Notes: generated by a model not told the origin, from the letters alone. Counted from the first letter of the stretch, positions 1 through 9,015 are shown. The stretch is 64,000 nt of DNA from an uncultured Atopobiaceae bacterium (GCA_944321515.1 CALULO010000003.1:149960-213959); one strand, 5' to 3'. Program-made: numbers and translations.

Positions 1-172
1 AGGTGGCGCCGGAGCAGGAGATCGAGCCGGTCAGAGTGGCGGTGTCGGAGGCGTCGCCGTTGGAGGCGGAGCCGTTCCCGCCGCTGCAGCCCACGAGGCC
101 GAGGCCGGCCACGGCCGCGGTGGCGCCAAAGACGCCGAGGAACTGACGACGAGAGAGACCAAAGTTGGACAT
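1..172 (-). CDS. pstS: Tat/lipoprotein substrate-binding protein, probably phosphate-binding PstS (5' part only)
   Basis: Only the first 57 codons are present; the gene runs off the left edge. The ATG at 172 follows a clear AAAGGA ribosome binding site. The N-terminus has a twin arginine (SRRQFLG, residues 7-13), a short hydrophobic stretch and a lipobox ending LVGC at Cys29, then a Gly/Ser/Asn-rich linker and LTGSISCSGAT. This is the build of a membrane-anchored ABC substrate-binding protein exported through Tat. The start of the mature part resembles PstS, where a similar segment contacts phosphate. A candidate Pho-type box upstream (294-322) fits. Too little is visible to exclude another solute-binding family. 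Confidence 0.5.
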   Translation of the reverse strand, partial: MSNFGLSRRQFLGVFGATAAVAGLGLVGCSGGNGSASNGDASDTATLTGSISCSGAT

Positions 173-293
173 ACGAATCCTTTCCCGTGGATTGACCCGA
201 GCCGTGGGCCCCGGTCGTTTCGTCTGCATCCTAGGCCCGGCCACGGGCGCCGCGCCGCGGTGTTTCCGATGCATTACGGGAGCATGACGGCAG

Positions 294-322
294 CTTACAT
301 GCGCCTTACAGAGGAGCTTACA
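294..322. promoter_or_regulatory. Candidate Pho-type box: three CTTACA direct repeats
   Basis: CTTACA occurs at 294-299, 305-310 and 317-322, spaced 11 and 12 bp, about one helical turn. Bacillus PhoP boxes are TTAACA-like hexamers at about 11 bp spacing, so this could be a phosphate-response operator for the pstS-like gene 120 bp away on the minus strand. The link to PhoP/PhoB is inference; it could equally act on the exporter operon at 553. Confidence 0.4.
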
Positions 323-492
323 AACTGGAGGCATTTGTAAAGTCGCAGGTAGATAAAGGGGTTATTGGTAAGCCAGCGGTCTTCTCGCCGCCAAGGTGAC
401 GGAAATGTTACGGCTCTCTGCAAATTCGCTCGGTACCTTGAAATCTGCCGTCCGGCACCGCACAATGACATTTTGCCTTCAATGGAACAACT

Positions 493-530
493 GCCCCCTC
501 GGCCCCGGGAGCGGACCGGCCCGAGGGGGC
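493..530 (+). promoter_or_regulatory. Leader hairpin before the first ABC exporter
   Basis: GCCCCCTCGG (493-502) pairs with CCGAGGGGGC (521-530), a 10 bp stem ending about 10 nt before the ribosome binding site GAAAGGAG of the gene at 553. There is no T-tract, so it is not a standard terminator. It may be an mRNA-stabilising or translation-controlling structure, or the core of an attenuator. Confidence 0.45.
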
Positions 531-552
531 TCGCACGCAGGAAAGGAGCCTT

Positions 553-2460
553 ATGCAAGACAAGTCAGAGAGCCTCTCGACGGGGGGCGGCCTGAGCCTC
601 ACGGAGGTGGTTCACACGCTTGGCGGCTGCATCCGCGAGTTCAAGCGCGCCTCGATCGCCACCCCCATCATCGTGACGGGCGAGGTCGTGATGGAGGTGG
701 CCATCCCGTTTGTGACCGCTCAGCTCATCAACACCATCCAGGCGGGCGCCACGCTCTCCGAGATGCTCCCCTACGCGGGCGCCCTCGTGCTCATGGCCCT
801 GGCGTCGCTGGCCTTCGGCATTGGGGCGGGCCTCACGTGCAGCCAGGCGAGCTGCGGCCTGGCCATGAACGTGCGCCACGACGTCTTCGCCGCCGTGCAG
901 CGCTTCAGCTTCGCCAACATCGACCAGTTCTCGCCCTCCTCGCTCGTGACGCGCCTCACCACCGACGTCACCAACGTCCAGCTGGCCTACATGATGGTCA
1001 TCCGCACGGCAATCCGCTGCCCGCTGCTGCTCGTCGCCGGCATCGTCATGGCCTTCATCATGGCCGGCCCCATGGCCCTGGTCTTCGTGATCATCGTGCC
1101 GCTCCTGGGCTTCGGCCTCTTCAAGGTCGTCCGCACGGTGCACCCCATCTTCCGCGCCGTCTTCCACAAGTACGACGCCCTCAACGAGTCCGTCGAGGAG
1201 AACGTCACCGGCATGCGCGACGTCAAGAGCTACGTGCGCCAGGACTACGAGAAGGAGAAGTTCGGCCGCGCCGCGCAGGACGTCTGCAGCGACTTCACCC
1301 GCGCGGAGAAGATCCTCGCGCTCAACACGCCGATGATGAACTTCGCCGTCTACGCCGTCTTCGTGGTGATCATCCAGTTCGGCAGCTACCTCATCATCTC
1401 CAGCCGCGGCACGCTGCTGAACGTCGGCCAGTTCTCGGCGCTCACCACCTACGGCTTCATGATCCTCATGGCCCTCATGATGGTCTCGATGGTCTTCGCG
1501 ATGATCACGATGGCCCAGGAGAGCGCAGAGCGCATCTGCGAGGTCCTCAGGACCGAGCCGACCATCGAGAACCCGGAGAACCCCGTCACCGAGATGAAGG
1601 ACGGCTCCGTCGACTTCGACAACGTCACCTTCAAGTACTCCGAGAAGGCCGAGCACCGCGCCCTTGCGGAGATCGACCTGCACATCAAGAGCGGCGAGAC
1701 CCTCGGCATCATGGGCGGGACGGGCTCTGCCAAGACCTCTCTCGTCAACCTCATCAGCCGCCTCTACGACGTGAGCGAGGGCTCGGTGAAGGTCGGCGGC
1801 GTGGACGTGCGCGACTATGACCTCGAGTTCCTGCGCAACAACGTGGCCGTGGTGCTCCAGAAGAACGTGCTGTTCTCCGGCACCATCAAGGAGAACCTGC
1901 GCTGGGGCAACCCCGACGCCACCTACGACGAGCTCGTGGAGGTCTGCAAGCTCGCCCAGGCCGACGAGTTCATCCAGGGCTTCCCGCGCAAGTACGACAC
2001 CTACATCGAGCAGGGCGGCACCAACGTCTCCGGCGGACAGAAGCAGCGCCTCTGCATCGCCCGAGCGCTCCTCAAGCACCCCAAGGTGCTGATCCTGGAC
2101 GACTCCACCTCCGCGGTGGACACCAAGACCGACGCGCTCATCCGCGAGGGCCTGGCCACCTACCTGCCCGACACCACCAAGATCATCATCGCCCAGCGCA
2201 CGAGCTCGGTTGAGCACGCCGACCGCATCCTCGTGCTGGACAACGGCCACATCGCGGGCCTTGGCACGCACGCGGAGCTCATGGAGAGCTGCCCCATCTA
2301 CCGCGAGACCTACGAGAGCCAGAACCGAACCAGCGAGGATGACCTCGGCGAGGACTCCGTCGTCGAGGGCGAGGAGTCGCTCGAGACACCCGACTCCGCG
2401 AGGGGCGCAGCCGCCGCGGACGTCGCCGACCCGAAGGGAGGCGAGGCCAATGGCCGCTAA
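553..2460 (+). CDS. Heterodimeric ABC exporter, degenerate-site subunit (pair 1)
   Basis: 635 aa half-transporter: membrane domain about residues 20-330 and nucleotide-binding domain about 345-600. It pairs with the next gene to form an inner-membrane exporter for drugs, lipids or peptides; the substrate cannot be read. Signature VSGGQ (492-496) is intact. The catalytic Glu after Walker B is Asp517 (LILDD), the H-loop His is Gln548 (AQRTSSV), and Walker A is GGTGSAKT (388-395) with Ala393 replacing the usual last Gly. These changes mark the subunit supplying the non-catalytic ATP site in TM287/288- or BmrCD-type heterodimers. Start ATG follows GAAAGGAG. The acidic C-terminal tail (about 590-635) is not part of the usual fold. 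It overlaps the partner by 11 bp. Confidence 0.9.
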   Translation: MQDKSESLSTGGGLSLTEVVHTLGGCIREFKRASIATPIIVTGEVVMEVAIPFVTAQLINTIQAGATLSEMLPYAGALVLMALASLAFGIGAGLTCSQASCGLAMNVRHDVFAAVQRFSFANIDQFSPSSLVTRLTTDVTNVQLAYMMVIRTAIRCPLLLVAGIVMAFIMAGPMALVFVIIVPLLGFGLFKVVRTVHPIFRAVFHKYDALNESVEENVTGMRDVKSYVRQDYEKEKFGRAAQDVCSDFTRAEKILALNTPMMNFAVYAVFVVIIQFGSYLIISSRGTLLNVGQFSALTTYGFMILMALMMVSMVFAMITMAQESAERICEVLRTEPTIENPENPVTEMKDGSVDFDNVTFKYSEKAEHRALAEIDLHIKSGETLGIMGGTGSAKTSLVNLISRLYDVSEGSVKVGGVDVRDYDLEFLRNNVAVVLQKNVLFSGTIKENLRWGNPDATYDELVEVCKLAQADEFIQGFPRKYDTYIEQGGTNVSGGQKQRLCIARALLKHPKVLILDDSTSAVDTKTDALIREGLATYLPDTTKIIIAQRTSSVEHADRILVLDNGHIAGLGTHAELMESCPIYRETYESQNRTSEDDLGEDSVVEGEESLETPDSARGAAAADVADPKGGEANGR

Positions 2461-4438
2461 CGACCAGACCGCAACGAGCAAGGTCCGCCCGGCCGTCACG
2501 CCCACCGTCAAGGGGCAGAACGTCGCCGGACGCCAGGTGCCCGAGCCCAAGAAGGTCGGCGGGCGCTCACGCACGCTCGGCCGCCTCATCAAGACGCTCT
2601 TCTCGTTCTATCCGCGCCTGCTGCCCCTGGTGCTTGCCTGCATCGTGGTCTCAGCCGTCCTGTCGGCACTGCCTGCCACGTTCATGCAGCGCGCCCTTGA
2701 GATTGTGACCGCGGTCTGGCAGACGGGCGACTGGGAGTCCGTGGCCGGACAGATCGGCACGCTCGTGATCACGCTCATCGGCATCTACGCTGTCTCGCTC
2801 GCCCTCAACTTCACCTACACCCGCGCGATGGCCGTCATCACGCAGGGGTCCCTGGAGAAGTTCCGCGAGAAACTCTTCGACCACATGCAGGACCTTCCGA
2901 TCAGCTACTTCGACCAGCACCAGCGCGGCGACGTGATGAGCCACTACACCAACGACATCGACGCTCTGAGGCAGATGATCGGCCAGTCGCTGCCCAACAT
3001 CACGCTCACCTGCGTGACGCTGGTCTCGGTCTTTGTCGTCATGATCTACTACAGCGTGTGGATGGCCGTCATCATCGTGGCCGGCGTGCTGTTCATGGCC
3101 TACATGACCAAGGTTCTCGGCAGCCGCTCCGCGCGCAACTTCGTCGCGCAGCAGAAGGAGATCGGCGTCGTCGAGGGCCACGTCGAGGAGATCATGAACG
3201 GCCAGCGCGTGGTCAAGGTCTTCTGCCACGAGGAGGCTGCACAGGAGGACTTCGACGTCCGCAACCGCAAGCTCTTCGAGGCCTCGCGCGCCGCGAACAT
3301 GTACACCAACACCCTCGGCCCCATCCTCATGAACCTCGGCAACCTGCTCTACGTCATCGTGGCGCTTGCGGGCGGCGTATTCATTGAGATGAACGTCCCC
3401 AACCTCTCCATCTCCGGCCTGGGCTTCTCCATCGCCGTGACGGTGCCGTTCCTCAACATGACCAAGCAGTTCGCCGGTCAGATCGGCCAGATCTCCCAGC
3501 AGATCAACTCCGTGGTCATGGGCCTCGCCGGCGCCGAGCGCATATTCGAGCTCATGGACGAGGAGCCCGAGCAGGACGAGGGCTACGTCACGCTGGTGCG
3601 CGTCCGCAAGGGCGCTGACGGCCAGCTCGAGGAGTGCGAGGAGCGTACCGGCGAGTGGGCCTGGAAGCACCCGCACCACGACGGCACCACCGACCTCGTC
3701 CCGCTCAAGGGCGACGTGCGCCTCTTCGACGTGGACTTTGCCTACAAGCCGGGCCACACCGTGCTCCACAGCGTGACCGTCTGGGCCAAGCCGGGCCAGA
3801 AGATCGCCTTCGTGGGCGCAACGGGCGCGGGCAAGACCACGATCACCAATCTCATCAACCGCTTCTACGACATCGCCGACGGCAAGATCCGCTACGACGG
3901 CATCAACATCAACAAGATCTGCAAGGACGACCTGCGCCACTCCCTGGGCATGGTGCTCCAGGACGTCAACCTGTTCACGGGGACCGTCATGGACAACATC
4001 CGCTACGGCCGCCTCGACGCCACCGACGCCGAGTGCATGGCCGCCGCCCACCTGGTCGGCGCCGACGGCTTCATCAAGCGCCTGCCGGACGGCTACCAGA
4101 CCATGCTCTCCGACAACGGCTCCAACCTCTCCCAGGGCCAGCGCCAGCTGCTCTCCATCGCACGCTGCGCGGTGGCTGACCCGCCCGTCATGATCTTGGA
4201 CGAGGCCACCTCCTCCATCGACACCCACACCGAGGAGATCGTCCAGCGTGGCATGGACGCCCTGATGATGGGCCGCACCACCTTCGTGATCGCCCACCGT
4301 CTCTCGACGGTGCGCAACTCCGACGCGATCATCGTGCTGGACCACGGCCGCATCATCGAGCGCGGCAGCCACGACGAGCTCATCGCCAAGCGCGGCACGT
4401 ACTACCAGCTCTACACCGGCGCCTTCGAGCTGGAGTAG
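2450..4438 (+). CDS. Heterodimeric ABC exporter, catalytic-site subunit (pair 1)
   Basis: 662 aa partner of the preceding half-transporter, translated from ATG 2450 inside its last codons (GGGAGG ribosome binding site), so the two are coupled. A basic N-terminal extension of about 45 residues precedes the membrane domain. Walker A GATGAGKT (456-463), Walker B MILDE with catalytic Glu585 and H-loop His616 are canonical, while the signature is LSQGQ (560-564) instead of LSGGQ. Its degenerate signature therefore completes the degenerate site formed with the Walker motifs of subunit 1, and its own Walker A/B form the active site. An insertion of about 60 residues rich in Glu, Trp and His precedes the nucleotide-binding domain. 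A strong terminator follows. Confidence 0.9.
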   Translation: MAANDQTATSKVRPAVTPTVKGQNVAGRQVPEPKKVGGRSRTLGRLIKTLFSFYPRLLPLVLACIVVSAVLSALPATFMQRALEIVTAVWQTGDWESVAGQIGTLVITLIGIYAVSLALNFTYTRAMAVITQGSLEKFREKLFDHMQDLPISYFDQHQRGDVMSHYTNDIDALRQMIGQSLPNITLTCVTLVSVFVVMIYYSVWMAVIIVAGVLFMAYMTKVLGSRSARNFVAQQKEIGVVEGHVEEIMNGQRVVKVFCHEEAAQEDFDVRNRKLFEASRAANMYTNTLGPILMNLGNLLYVIVALAGGVFIEMNVPNLSISGLGFSIAVTVPFLNMTKQFAGQIGQISQQINSVVMGLAGAERIFELMDEEPEQDEGYVTLVRVRKGADGQLEECEERTGEWAWKHPHHDGTTDLVPLKGDVRLFDVDFAYKPGHTVLHSVTVWAKPGQKIAFVGATGAGKTTITNLINRFYDIADGKIRYDGININKICKDDLRHSLGMVLQDVNLFTGTVMDNIRYGRLDATDAECMAAAHLVGADGFIKRLPDGYQTMLSDNGSNLSQGQRQLLSIARCAVADPPVMILDEATSSIDTHTEEIVQRGMDALMMGRTTFVIAHRLSTVRNSDAIIVLDHGRIIERGSHDELIAKRGTYYQLYTGAFELE

Positions 4439-4462
4439 CCCAGCGTCACCATGGCACGGCCA

Positions 4463-4498
4463 GGGGCCCGCGCGCGTCAGGCGCGCGGGCCCCATTCT
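4463..4498 (+). terminator. Rho-independent-type terminator, exporter operon 1
   Basis: A perfect 13 bp stem (4463-4475 with 4481-4493, arm GGGGCCCGCGCGC) with a 5 nt loop, followed by ATTCTT. The sequence from the stop codon to the stem end is almost identical to that after the second exporter operon (8877-8931). Confidence 0.85.
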
Positions 4499-4649
4499 TA
4501 TGGAGCGACGAATCGGGGGGATCCGGTCCCTAGCGGGCCTGCGGACGAAGGCGTGCCCTCGCACCCGCCCCACCCCTGTGCCCTCATCACGGCCGTTAGG
4601 CTAGTATGAGATATGTATGTCCATTGACGCGGAAAGCGAGGAGAGCACG

Positions 4650-5123
4650 ATGATCGGCCCGCCCGACGAGAGGGAGCAGACCCCCGTGAGGCGCATCCTG
4701 CGCGACCTGGGGTACTTCGGGTACTTCCTGCACCAGCACCGAGGCGGGCGCAGCGGCAAGCAGCACCTGCTCGTTGCGCTCTACAAGAGCGGCTCCATGA
4801 TGACCCAGCGCGACCTGCAGTGCTTCTCGCGCATCGCGTCGGGCTCGATCTCGGAGCTGCTCGCCAAGCTGGAGGCCGAGGGGCTCGTCACGCGCCTGCG
4901 CTCGGAGTCGGACCGACGGCAGCTCACCATCACGCTCACGCCGGCAGGCGAGGAGCGCGCCCGCGAGGTGCTCCGCTCATGGGACAAGTTCGACGAGACG
5001 GCCATGGCCTGCCTTGAGGACGACGAGGTCGCCCGGCTGGCCGACACGCTCGACCGTCTTGCGAGCCACTGGCAGAAACTGGAAGAGGAGAGGAAGGGAG
5101 AGGCCGCATGCGGCAAGAACTAG
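4650..5123 (+). CDS. MarR-family transcriptional regulator
   Basis: 157 aa winged-helix regulator. The recognition region MTQRDLQCFSRIASGSIS and wing SDRRQLTITLTPAGEE are typical of MarR proteins, which usually repress a neighbouring efflux operon and release DNA when a small ligand binds. An in-frame ATG lies at 4617, but ATG 4650 has the better ribosome binding site (GAGGAGA), so it is chosen. It sits between two exporter operons, and its 3' end overlaps the next exporter gene by 16 bp. It is therefore probably the first gene of operon 2 and may control both. A TATGAG/TATGTATG stretch near 4605-4620 could be its -10 region. Confidence 0.88.
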   Translation: MIGPPDEREQTPVRRILRDLGYFGYFLHQHRGGRSGKQHLLVALYKSGSMMTQRDLQCFSRIASGSISELLAKLEAEGLVTRLRSESDRRQLTITLTPAGEERAREVLRSWDKFDETAMACLEDDEVARLADTLDRLASHWQKLEEERKGEAACGKN

Positions 5124-6952
5124 GCGCCGACCAGGCCATAGAGAAGACTGCGCCCGACATCGGCTACCTGAGCGTCATGCGACGGCTCACCAGGAGCGTA
5201 AGGCAGTACAGGGGCGCCACCATAGCCACCCCGCTGCTCGTTCTGGGCGAGGTGGTCTTTGAGGTCATGATTCCGCTGCGCACCGCCGAGCTCATCGACG
5301 CCATCCGCGCGGGCGCCGGCCTCGGGCAGATCATGTCCACCGGCGCAGTCCTGGCCCTGATGGCGGTAGTCTCGCTGGCGTTTGGCGCCGCGGCGGGCCT
5401 CACCTGCGCGAAGGCGTCAGTCGGCTTTGCCAAGAACCTGCGCAAGGACATGTTCTACAACATCCAGACCTTCTCGTTCGCCGTGATCGACCGCTTCTCG
5501 TCGAGCTCGCTCGTCACGCGCCTCACCACCGACGTCACCAACGTCCAAATGGCCTACATGATGCTCATCCGCACGGCCATCCGCTCCCCCTTCATGCTGG
5601 TGCTCGCCTTCAGCGCCGCGTACATGATGGCAGGCTGGCTGGCCGTGGTCTTCGTGGTCATCATCCCGGTGCTGGCGCTGGCCCTCTTCGCCGTGGTGCG
5701 TAAGGTCACGCCGATCTTCCGGCGCATCTTCCGCAAGTACGACGCCCTGAACGAGCGCGCCGAGGAGAACCTCTCCGGCATCCGCGTCGTCAAGAGCTAC
5801 GTGCGCGAAGACTACGAGAAGCAGAAGTACGAGCGCGCCGCCGAGGAGGTCCGGTCTGACTTCACCCACGCCGAGCGCATCCTGGCCCTGAACGCCCCGA
5901 TCATGAACTTCTGCGTCTACACGGTCATCGTCTTCGTGATCTACGCCGGCTCCTACGCCATCATCTCCACGCGCGGCTCCCTCCTTGACGTCGGCCAGTT
6001 CTCCTCGCTCATCACCTACGGCTTCATGATGCTCATGAGCCTGATGATGCTCTCCATGATCTTCGCCATGGTCGTCATGTCCGAGGAGAACGCACGCCGC
6101 ATCTACGAGGTCCTCGAGGCCACCACCACGATCGAGCAGCCGGCGGAGCCGGTCTTTGAGATCGCGGACGGCTCGGTGGACTTTGACCACGTCGGCTTCT
6201 CCTACAAGGGCGACAAGGACCACGAGGCCCTGCGCGACATAGACCTGCACATCAAGAGCGGCGAGGTCATCGGCGTGATCGGCTCCACCGGCTCGTCAAA
6301 GTCGAGCCTGGTGCAGCTCATCCCGCGCCTCTACGACGTCACGGAGGGCTCCGTGCGCGTGGGCGGGCGCGACGTGCGCGAGTACGACCTCGACAGCCTG
6401 CGCAACTCCGTGGCCATGGTGCTCCAGAAGAACGTGCTCTTCTCCGGCACCATCGCCGAGAACCTGCGCTGGGGCAACGAGCACGCCACCGACGAGGAGG
6501 TCCTCGAGGCCGCGCGCCTGGCGCAGGCCGACGAGTTCGTCCAGGGCTTCCCGGACAAGTACGACACCTACATCGAGCAGGGGGGCACCAACGTCTCCGG
6601 TGGCCAGAAGCAGCGCCTCTGCATCGCAAGGGCCCTGCTCAAGAGGCCGAAGATCCTCATCCTGGACGACTCCACCTCCGCGGTGGACACCAAGACCGAC
6701 CGCCTGATCCGCGAGGGCCTCAAGACCTACCTGCCCGAGACGACCAAGATCATCATCGCGCAGAGAACCTCCAGCGTGGAGGACGCCGACCGCATCGTGG
6801 TCATGGACTCCGGCCGCATCAACGACGTGGGCACCCACGAGGAGCTCCTGCGCCGCAACGCAATCTACCGCGAGGTCTACCTCTCGCAGAACAAGCAGAG
6901 CCACGACGAGAAGGACCTCGGAGAGATGGAGGTGAGCGCCGATGAGCGCTAA
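5108..6952 (+). CDS. Heterodimeric ABC exporter, degenerate-site subunit (pair 2)
   Basis: 614 aa paralogue of the gene at 553, with a membrane domain (about 35-330) and a nucleotide-binding domain (about 355-600). Signature VSGGQ (496-500) is intact, Walker B is LILDD with Asp521 for the catalytic Glu, and the H-loop is Gln552 (AQRTSSV). Walker A is GSTGSSKS (392-399) with Ser397 where Gly is usual. It starts inside the last codons of the MarR gene behind GGAAGGGAG and overlaps the next gene by 11 bp, so regulator and exporter are one transcript. The shared architecture and high similarity to pair 1 indicate tandem duplication of an exporter operon. Confidence 0.9.
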   Translation: MRQELGADQAIEKTAPDIGYLSVMRRLTRSVRQYRGATIATPLLVLGEVVFEVMIPLRTAELIDAIRAGAGLGQIMSTGAVLALMAVVSLAFGAAAGLTCAKASVGFAKNLRKDMFYNIQTFSFAVIDRFSSSSLVTRLTTDVTNVQMAYMMLIRTAIRSPFMLVLAFSAAYMMAGWLAVVFVVIIPVLALALFAVVRKVTPIFRRIFRKYDALNERAEENLSGIRVVKSYVREDYEKQKYERAAEEVRSDFTHAERILALNAPIMNFCVYTVIVFVIYAGSYAIISTRGSLLDVGQFSSLITYGFMMLMSLMMLSMIFAMVVMSEENARRIYEVLEATTTIEQPAEPVFEIADGSVDFDHVGFSYKGDKDHEALRDIDLHIKSGEVIGVIGSTGSSKSSLVQLIPRLYDVTEGSVRVGGRDVREYDLDSLRNSVAMVLQKNVLFSGTIAENLRWGNEHATDEEVLEAARLAQADEFVQGFPDKYDTYIEQGGTNVSGGQKQRLCIARALLKRPKILILDDSTSAVDTKTDRLIREGLKTYLPETTKIIIAQRTSSVEDADRIVVMDSGRINDVGTHEELLRRNAIYREVYLSQNKQSHDEKDLGEMEVSADER

Positions 6953-8876
6953 GGCAACCGGCGCGCGCGGGCGGGCCCCGCGTTCAATGGGCACAACGGC
7001 GCTGCGCGTCCTCAAGATGCTGCGCCAGTTCTACCCCGTGATGCTGCCGGCCGTGGCCGCCTGCATCCTGGTGCAGTGCATCGTCCAGGCCACGCCCAAC
7101 ATCTTCATGGAGCGCGCGCTCACCGTGGTGTCGCAGTTCTGGCAGAGCGGGGACTGGGCGGCCGCGCAGCCGCAGATCTTTTCCAACGCCGCCATCCTGG
7201 CCGTTCTCTACCTCGCGAGCCTGATCTGCAACGCCGTCTGGCAGCAGTGCATGGCCATCCTCACGCAGGGCGCCCTCAAGAAGTTCCGCTGCCTCATGTT
7301 CGACCACATGCAGGACCTGCCGATCCGCTACTTCGACACGCACCAGCACGGCGACATCATGAGCTACTACACCAACGACGTGGACGCCCTGCGCCAGATG
7401 ATCGCGCAGTCGCTCCCGCAGCTGTTCCTGACGATGCTCATGCTCGTCTCGGTGACCTGCATCATGGTGTTCTACAGCCTTCCGCTCACCTGCGTGGTGG
7501 TAGCCGGCGCCGCGGTGATGGCGCTCCTCGCCAAGGCCCTGGGGACTCGCTCCGCGAAGAACTTCCTGCGCACGCAGCGCGCCGTGGCCACCGTCGAGGG
7601 TCACGTCGAGGAGGTCATGAACGGCGAGAAGGTCGTCAAGGTGTTCTGCCACGAGCGCCAGACCGAGGCCGCCTTCGACGAGCTCAACGACGAGCTCGAG
7701 GCGGCGGCGCGCTCGGCCAACTCCTACGCAAACACGCTCATGCCCATCCTCATGAACATGGGCAACCTGCTCTATGTGATCGTGGCGGTTGCGAGCGGCG
7801 TCTTCCTGGTGCTTGGCACCCCCAACCCGTCCGTCTCGGGCCTGCCTCTCACGATTGCCGTGGCCGTGCCGTTCCTCAACATGACCAAGCAGTTCTCCAA
7901 CCAGATCGGGCAGATTTCCAACCAGGTGAACTCCGTGGTCATGGGCCTCGCCGGCGCCGAGCGCATCTTCGAGCTGCTTGACGAGGAGGTCGAGCAGGAC
8001 GAGGGCTACGTGGAGCTCGTGGCGTGCCGCACGCAGGCCGACGGCACGGTCGTGGAGTGCGACCGCCGGGACGGCGCGTGGGCGGGCCAGTGGGCCTGGC
8101 GCCACCCGCACAGCGGCGACGGCTCGGTGACCTACACCCCACTTGTCGGCGACGTGCGCCTCTTCGACGTGGACTTTGGCTACGTGCCCGGACACACGGT
8201 GCTGCACGACGTCTCCCTCTATGCCAAGCCGGGCCAGAAGGTTGCCTTCGTGGGCGCAACGGGCGCGGGCAAGACCACGATCACCAACCTGCTCAACCGC
8301 TTCTACGACATCGAGGACGGCAAGATCCGCTACGACGGCATCAACATCAACAAGATCAAGAAGCCGGACCTGCGCCGCTCGCTCGGCATGGTGCTCCAGG
8401 ACGTCAATCTCTTTACGGGGACCGTCATGGACAACATCCGCTACGGGCGCCTCGACGCCACGGACGAGGAGTGCATCGCCGCGGCGCGCCTGGCCGGCGC
8501 CGACGACTTTGTGCGCCGCCTCCCGGAGGGCTACGACACGTGGCTCACGGACAACGGCGCGGCTCTCTCCCAGGGGCAGCGCCAGCTGCTCTCCATCGCA
8601 CGGGCGGCGGTGGCCGACCCGCCGGTCATGGTACTCGACGAGGCGACGTCCTCGATTGACACCCGCACCGAGGCCATCGTCCAGCGCGGCATGGACGCGC
8701 TCATGACGGGGCGCACCACGTTCGTGATCGCCCACCGGCTGAGCACCGTCCGCAACTCCGACGTGATCATCGTGCTGGACCACGGCCGAATCATCGAGCG
8801 TGGCACCCACGAGGAGCTCATCGAGAAGCGCGGCACGTACTACCAGCTCTACACCGGCGCCTTCGAGCTGGAGTAG
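6942..8876 (+). CDS. Heterodimeric ABC exporter, catalytic-site subunit (pair 2)
   Basis: 644 aa partner of the preceding subunit and paralogue of the gene at 2450. It has Walker A GATGAGKT, degenerate signature LSQGQ, Walker B MVLDE with the catalytic Glu, and H-loop AHRLSTV. The extra acidic/Trp-rich segment before the nucleotide-binding domain is also present (DRRDGAWAGQWAWRHPHS), so this insertion is a feature of the subfamily. Its N-terminus is shorter than that of pair 1. The last codons (FELE), stop and 3' UTR are nearly identical to pair 1, closer than much of the coding sequence, which suggests recent duplication or gene conversion at the 3' end. Confidence 0.9.
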   Translation: MSAKATGARGRAPRSMGTTALRVLKMLRQFYPVMLPAVAACILVQCIVQATPNIFMERALTVVSQFWQSGDWAAAQPQIFSNAAILAVLYLASLICNAVWQQCMAILTQGALKKFRCLMFDHMQDLPIRYFDTHQHGDIMSYYTNDVDALRQMIAQSLPQLFLTMLMLVSVTCIMVFYSLPLTCVVVAGAAVMALLAKALGTRSAKNFLRTQRAVATVEGHVEEVMNGEKVVKVFCHERQTEAAFDELNDELEAAARSANSYANTLMPILMNMGNLLYVIVAVASGVFLVLGTPNPSVSGLPLTIAVAVPFLNMTKQFSNQIGQISNQVNSVVMGLAGAERIFELLDEEVEQDEGYVELVACRTQADGTVVECDRRDGAWAGQWAWRHPHSGDGSVTYTPLVGDVRLFDVDFGYVPGHTVLHDVSLYAKPGQKVAFVGATGAGKTTITNLLNRFYDIEDGKIRYDGININKIKKPDLRRSLGMVLQDVNLFTGTVMDNIRYGRLDATDEECIAAARLAGADDFVRRLPEGYDTWLTDNGAALSQGQRQLLSIARAAVADPPVMVLDEATSSIDTRTEAIVQRGMDALMTGRTTFVIAHRLSTVRNSDVIIVLDHGRIIERGTHEELIEKRGTYYQLYTGAFELE

Positions 8877-8900
8877 CCCAGCGTCACCATGGCACGGCCA

Positions 8901-8936
8901 GGGGCCCGCACGCGTCAGGCGCGCGGGCCCCTTTTT
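8901..8936 (+). terminator. Rho-independent terminator, exporter operon 2
   Basis: Stem 8901-8913 with 8919-8931, one A/C mismatch at 8910, loop 5 nt, followed by TTTTT (8932-8936). It is a near copy of the terminator at 4463, here with a proper T-tract. Confidence 0.88.
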
Positions 8937-8982
8937 CTCTGGCGGTGGGATCTAGAGCCACGACCCTCGGCCGAAGCATGGG

Positions 8983-9015
8983 GACGGGGGCGCCGGCCTC
9001 ACCGGCGCCCCCGTC
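8983..9015 (-). terminator. Hairpin downstream of the HdeD-like gene
   Basis: A perfect 14 bp stem (8983-8996 with 9002-9015; core GGGGGCGCCGG) with a 5 nt loop, lying 21 bp beyond the stop of the minus-strand gene. It has no clear T-tract on either strand, so it may need Rho or act as an mRNA 3' end protector. Confidence 0.55.

Larger units (their letters stand above)
173..552. other. Divergent intergenic region between pstS-like gene and ABC exporter operon
   Basis: This 380 bp gap holds the control regions of two divergent genes. It is less GC-rich than its surroundings around 285-480. It contains three CTTACA direct repeats (294-322), one CTTCTCGCC word (381-389) and a GC-rich hairpin just before the exporter ribosome binding site. 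No convincing gene was found in it. Confidence 0.6.

Noticed and set aside
396..1820. Long reading frames of Arg/His/Pro/Ala-rich protein overlapping real genes (also on minus strands of ABC genes)
   Set aside because: They lie in other frames of clearly coding genes in high-GC DNA, with shadow-type composition and no ribosome binding sites.
2210..2449. Upstream extension of the second exporter subunit
   Set aside because: It runs inside the preceding gene and is Thr/Arg/Ser-rich; ATG 2450 with GGGAGG is the natural coupled start.
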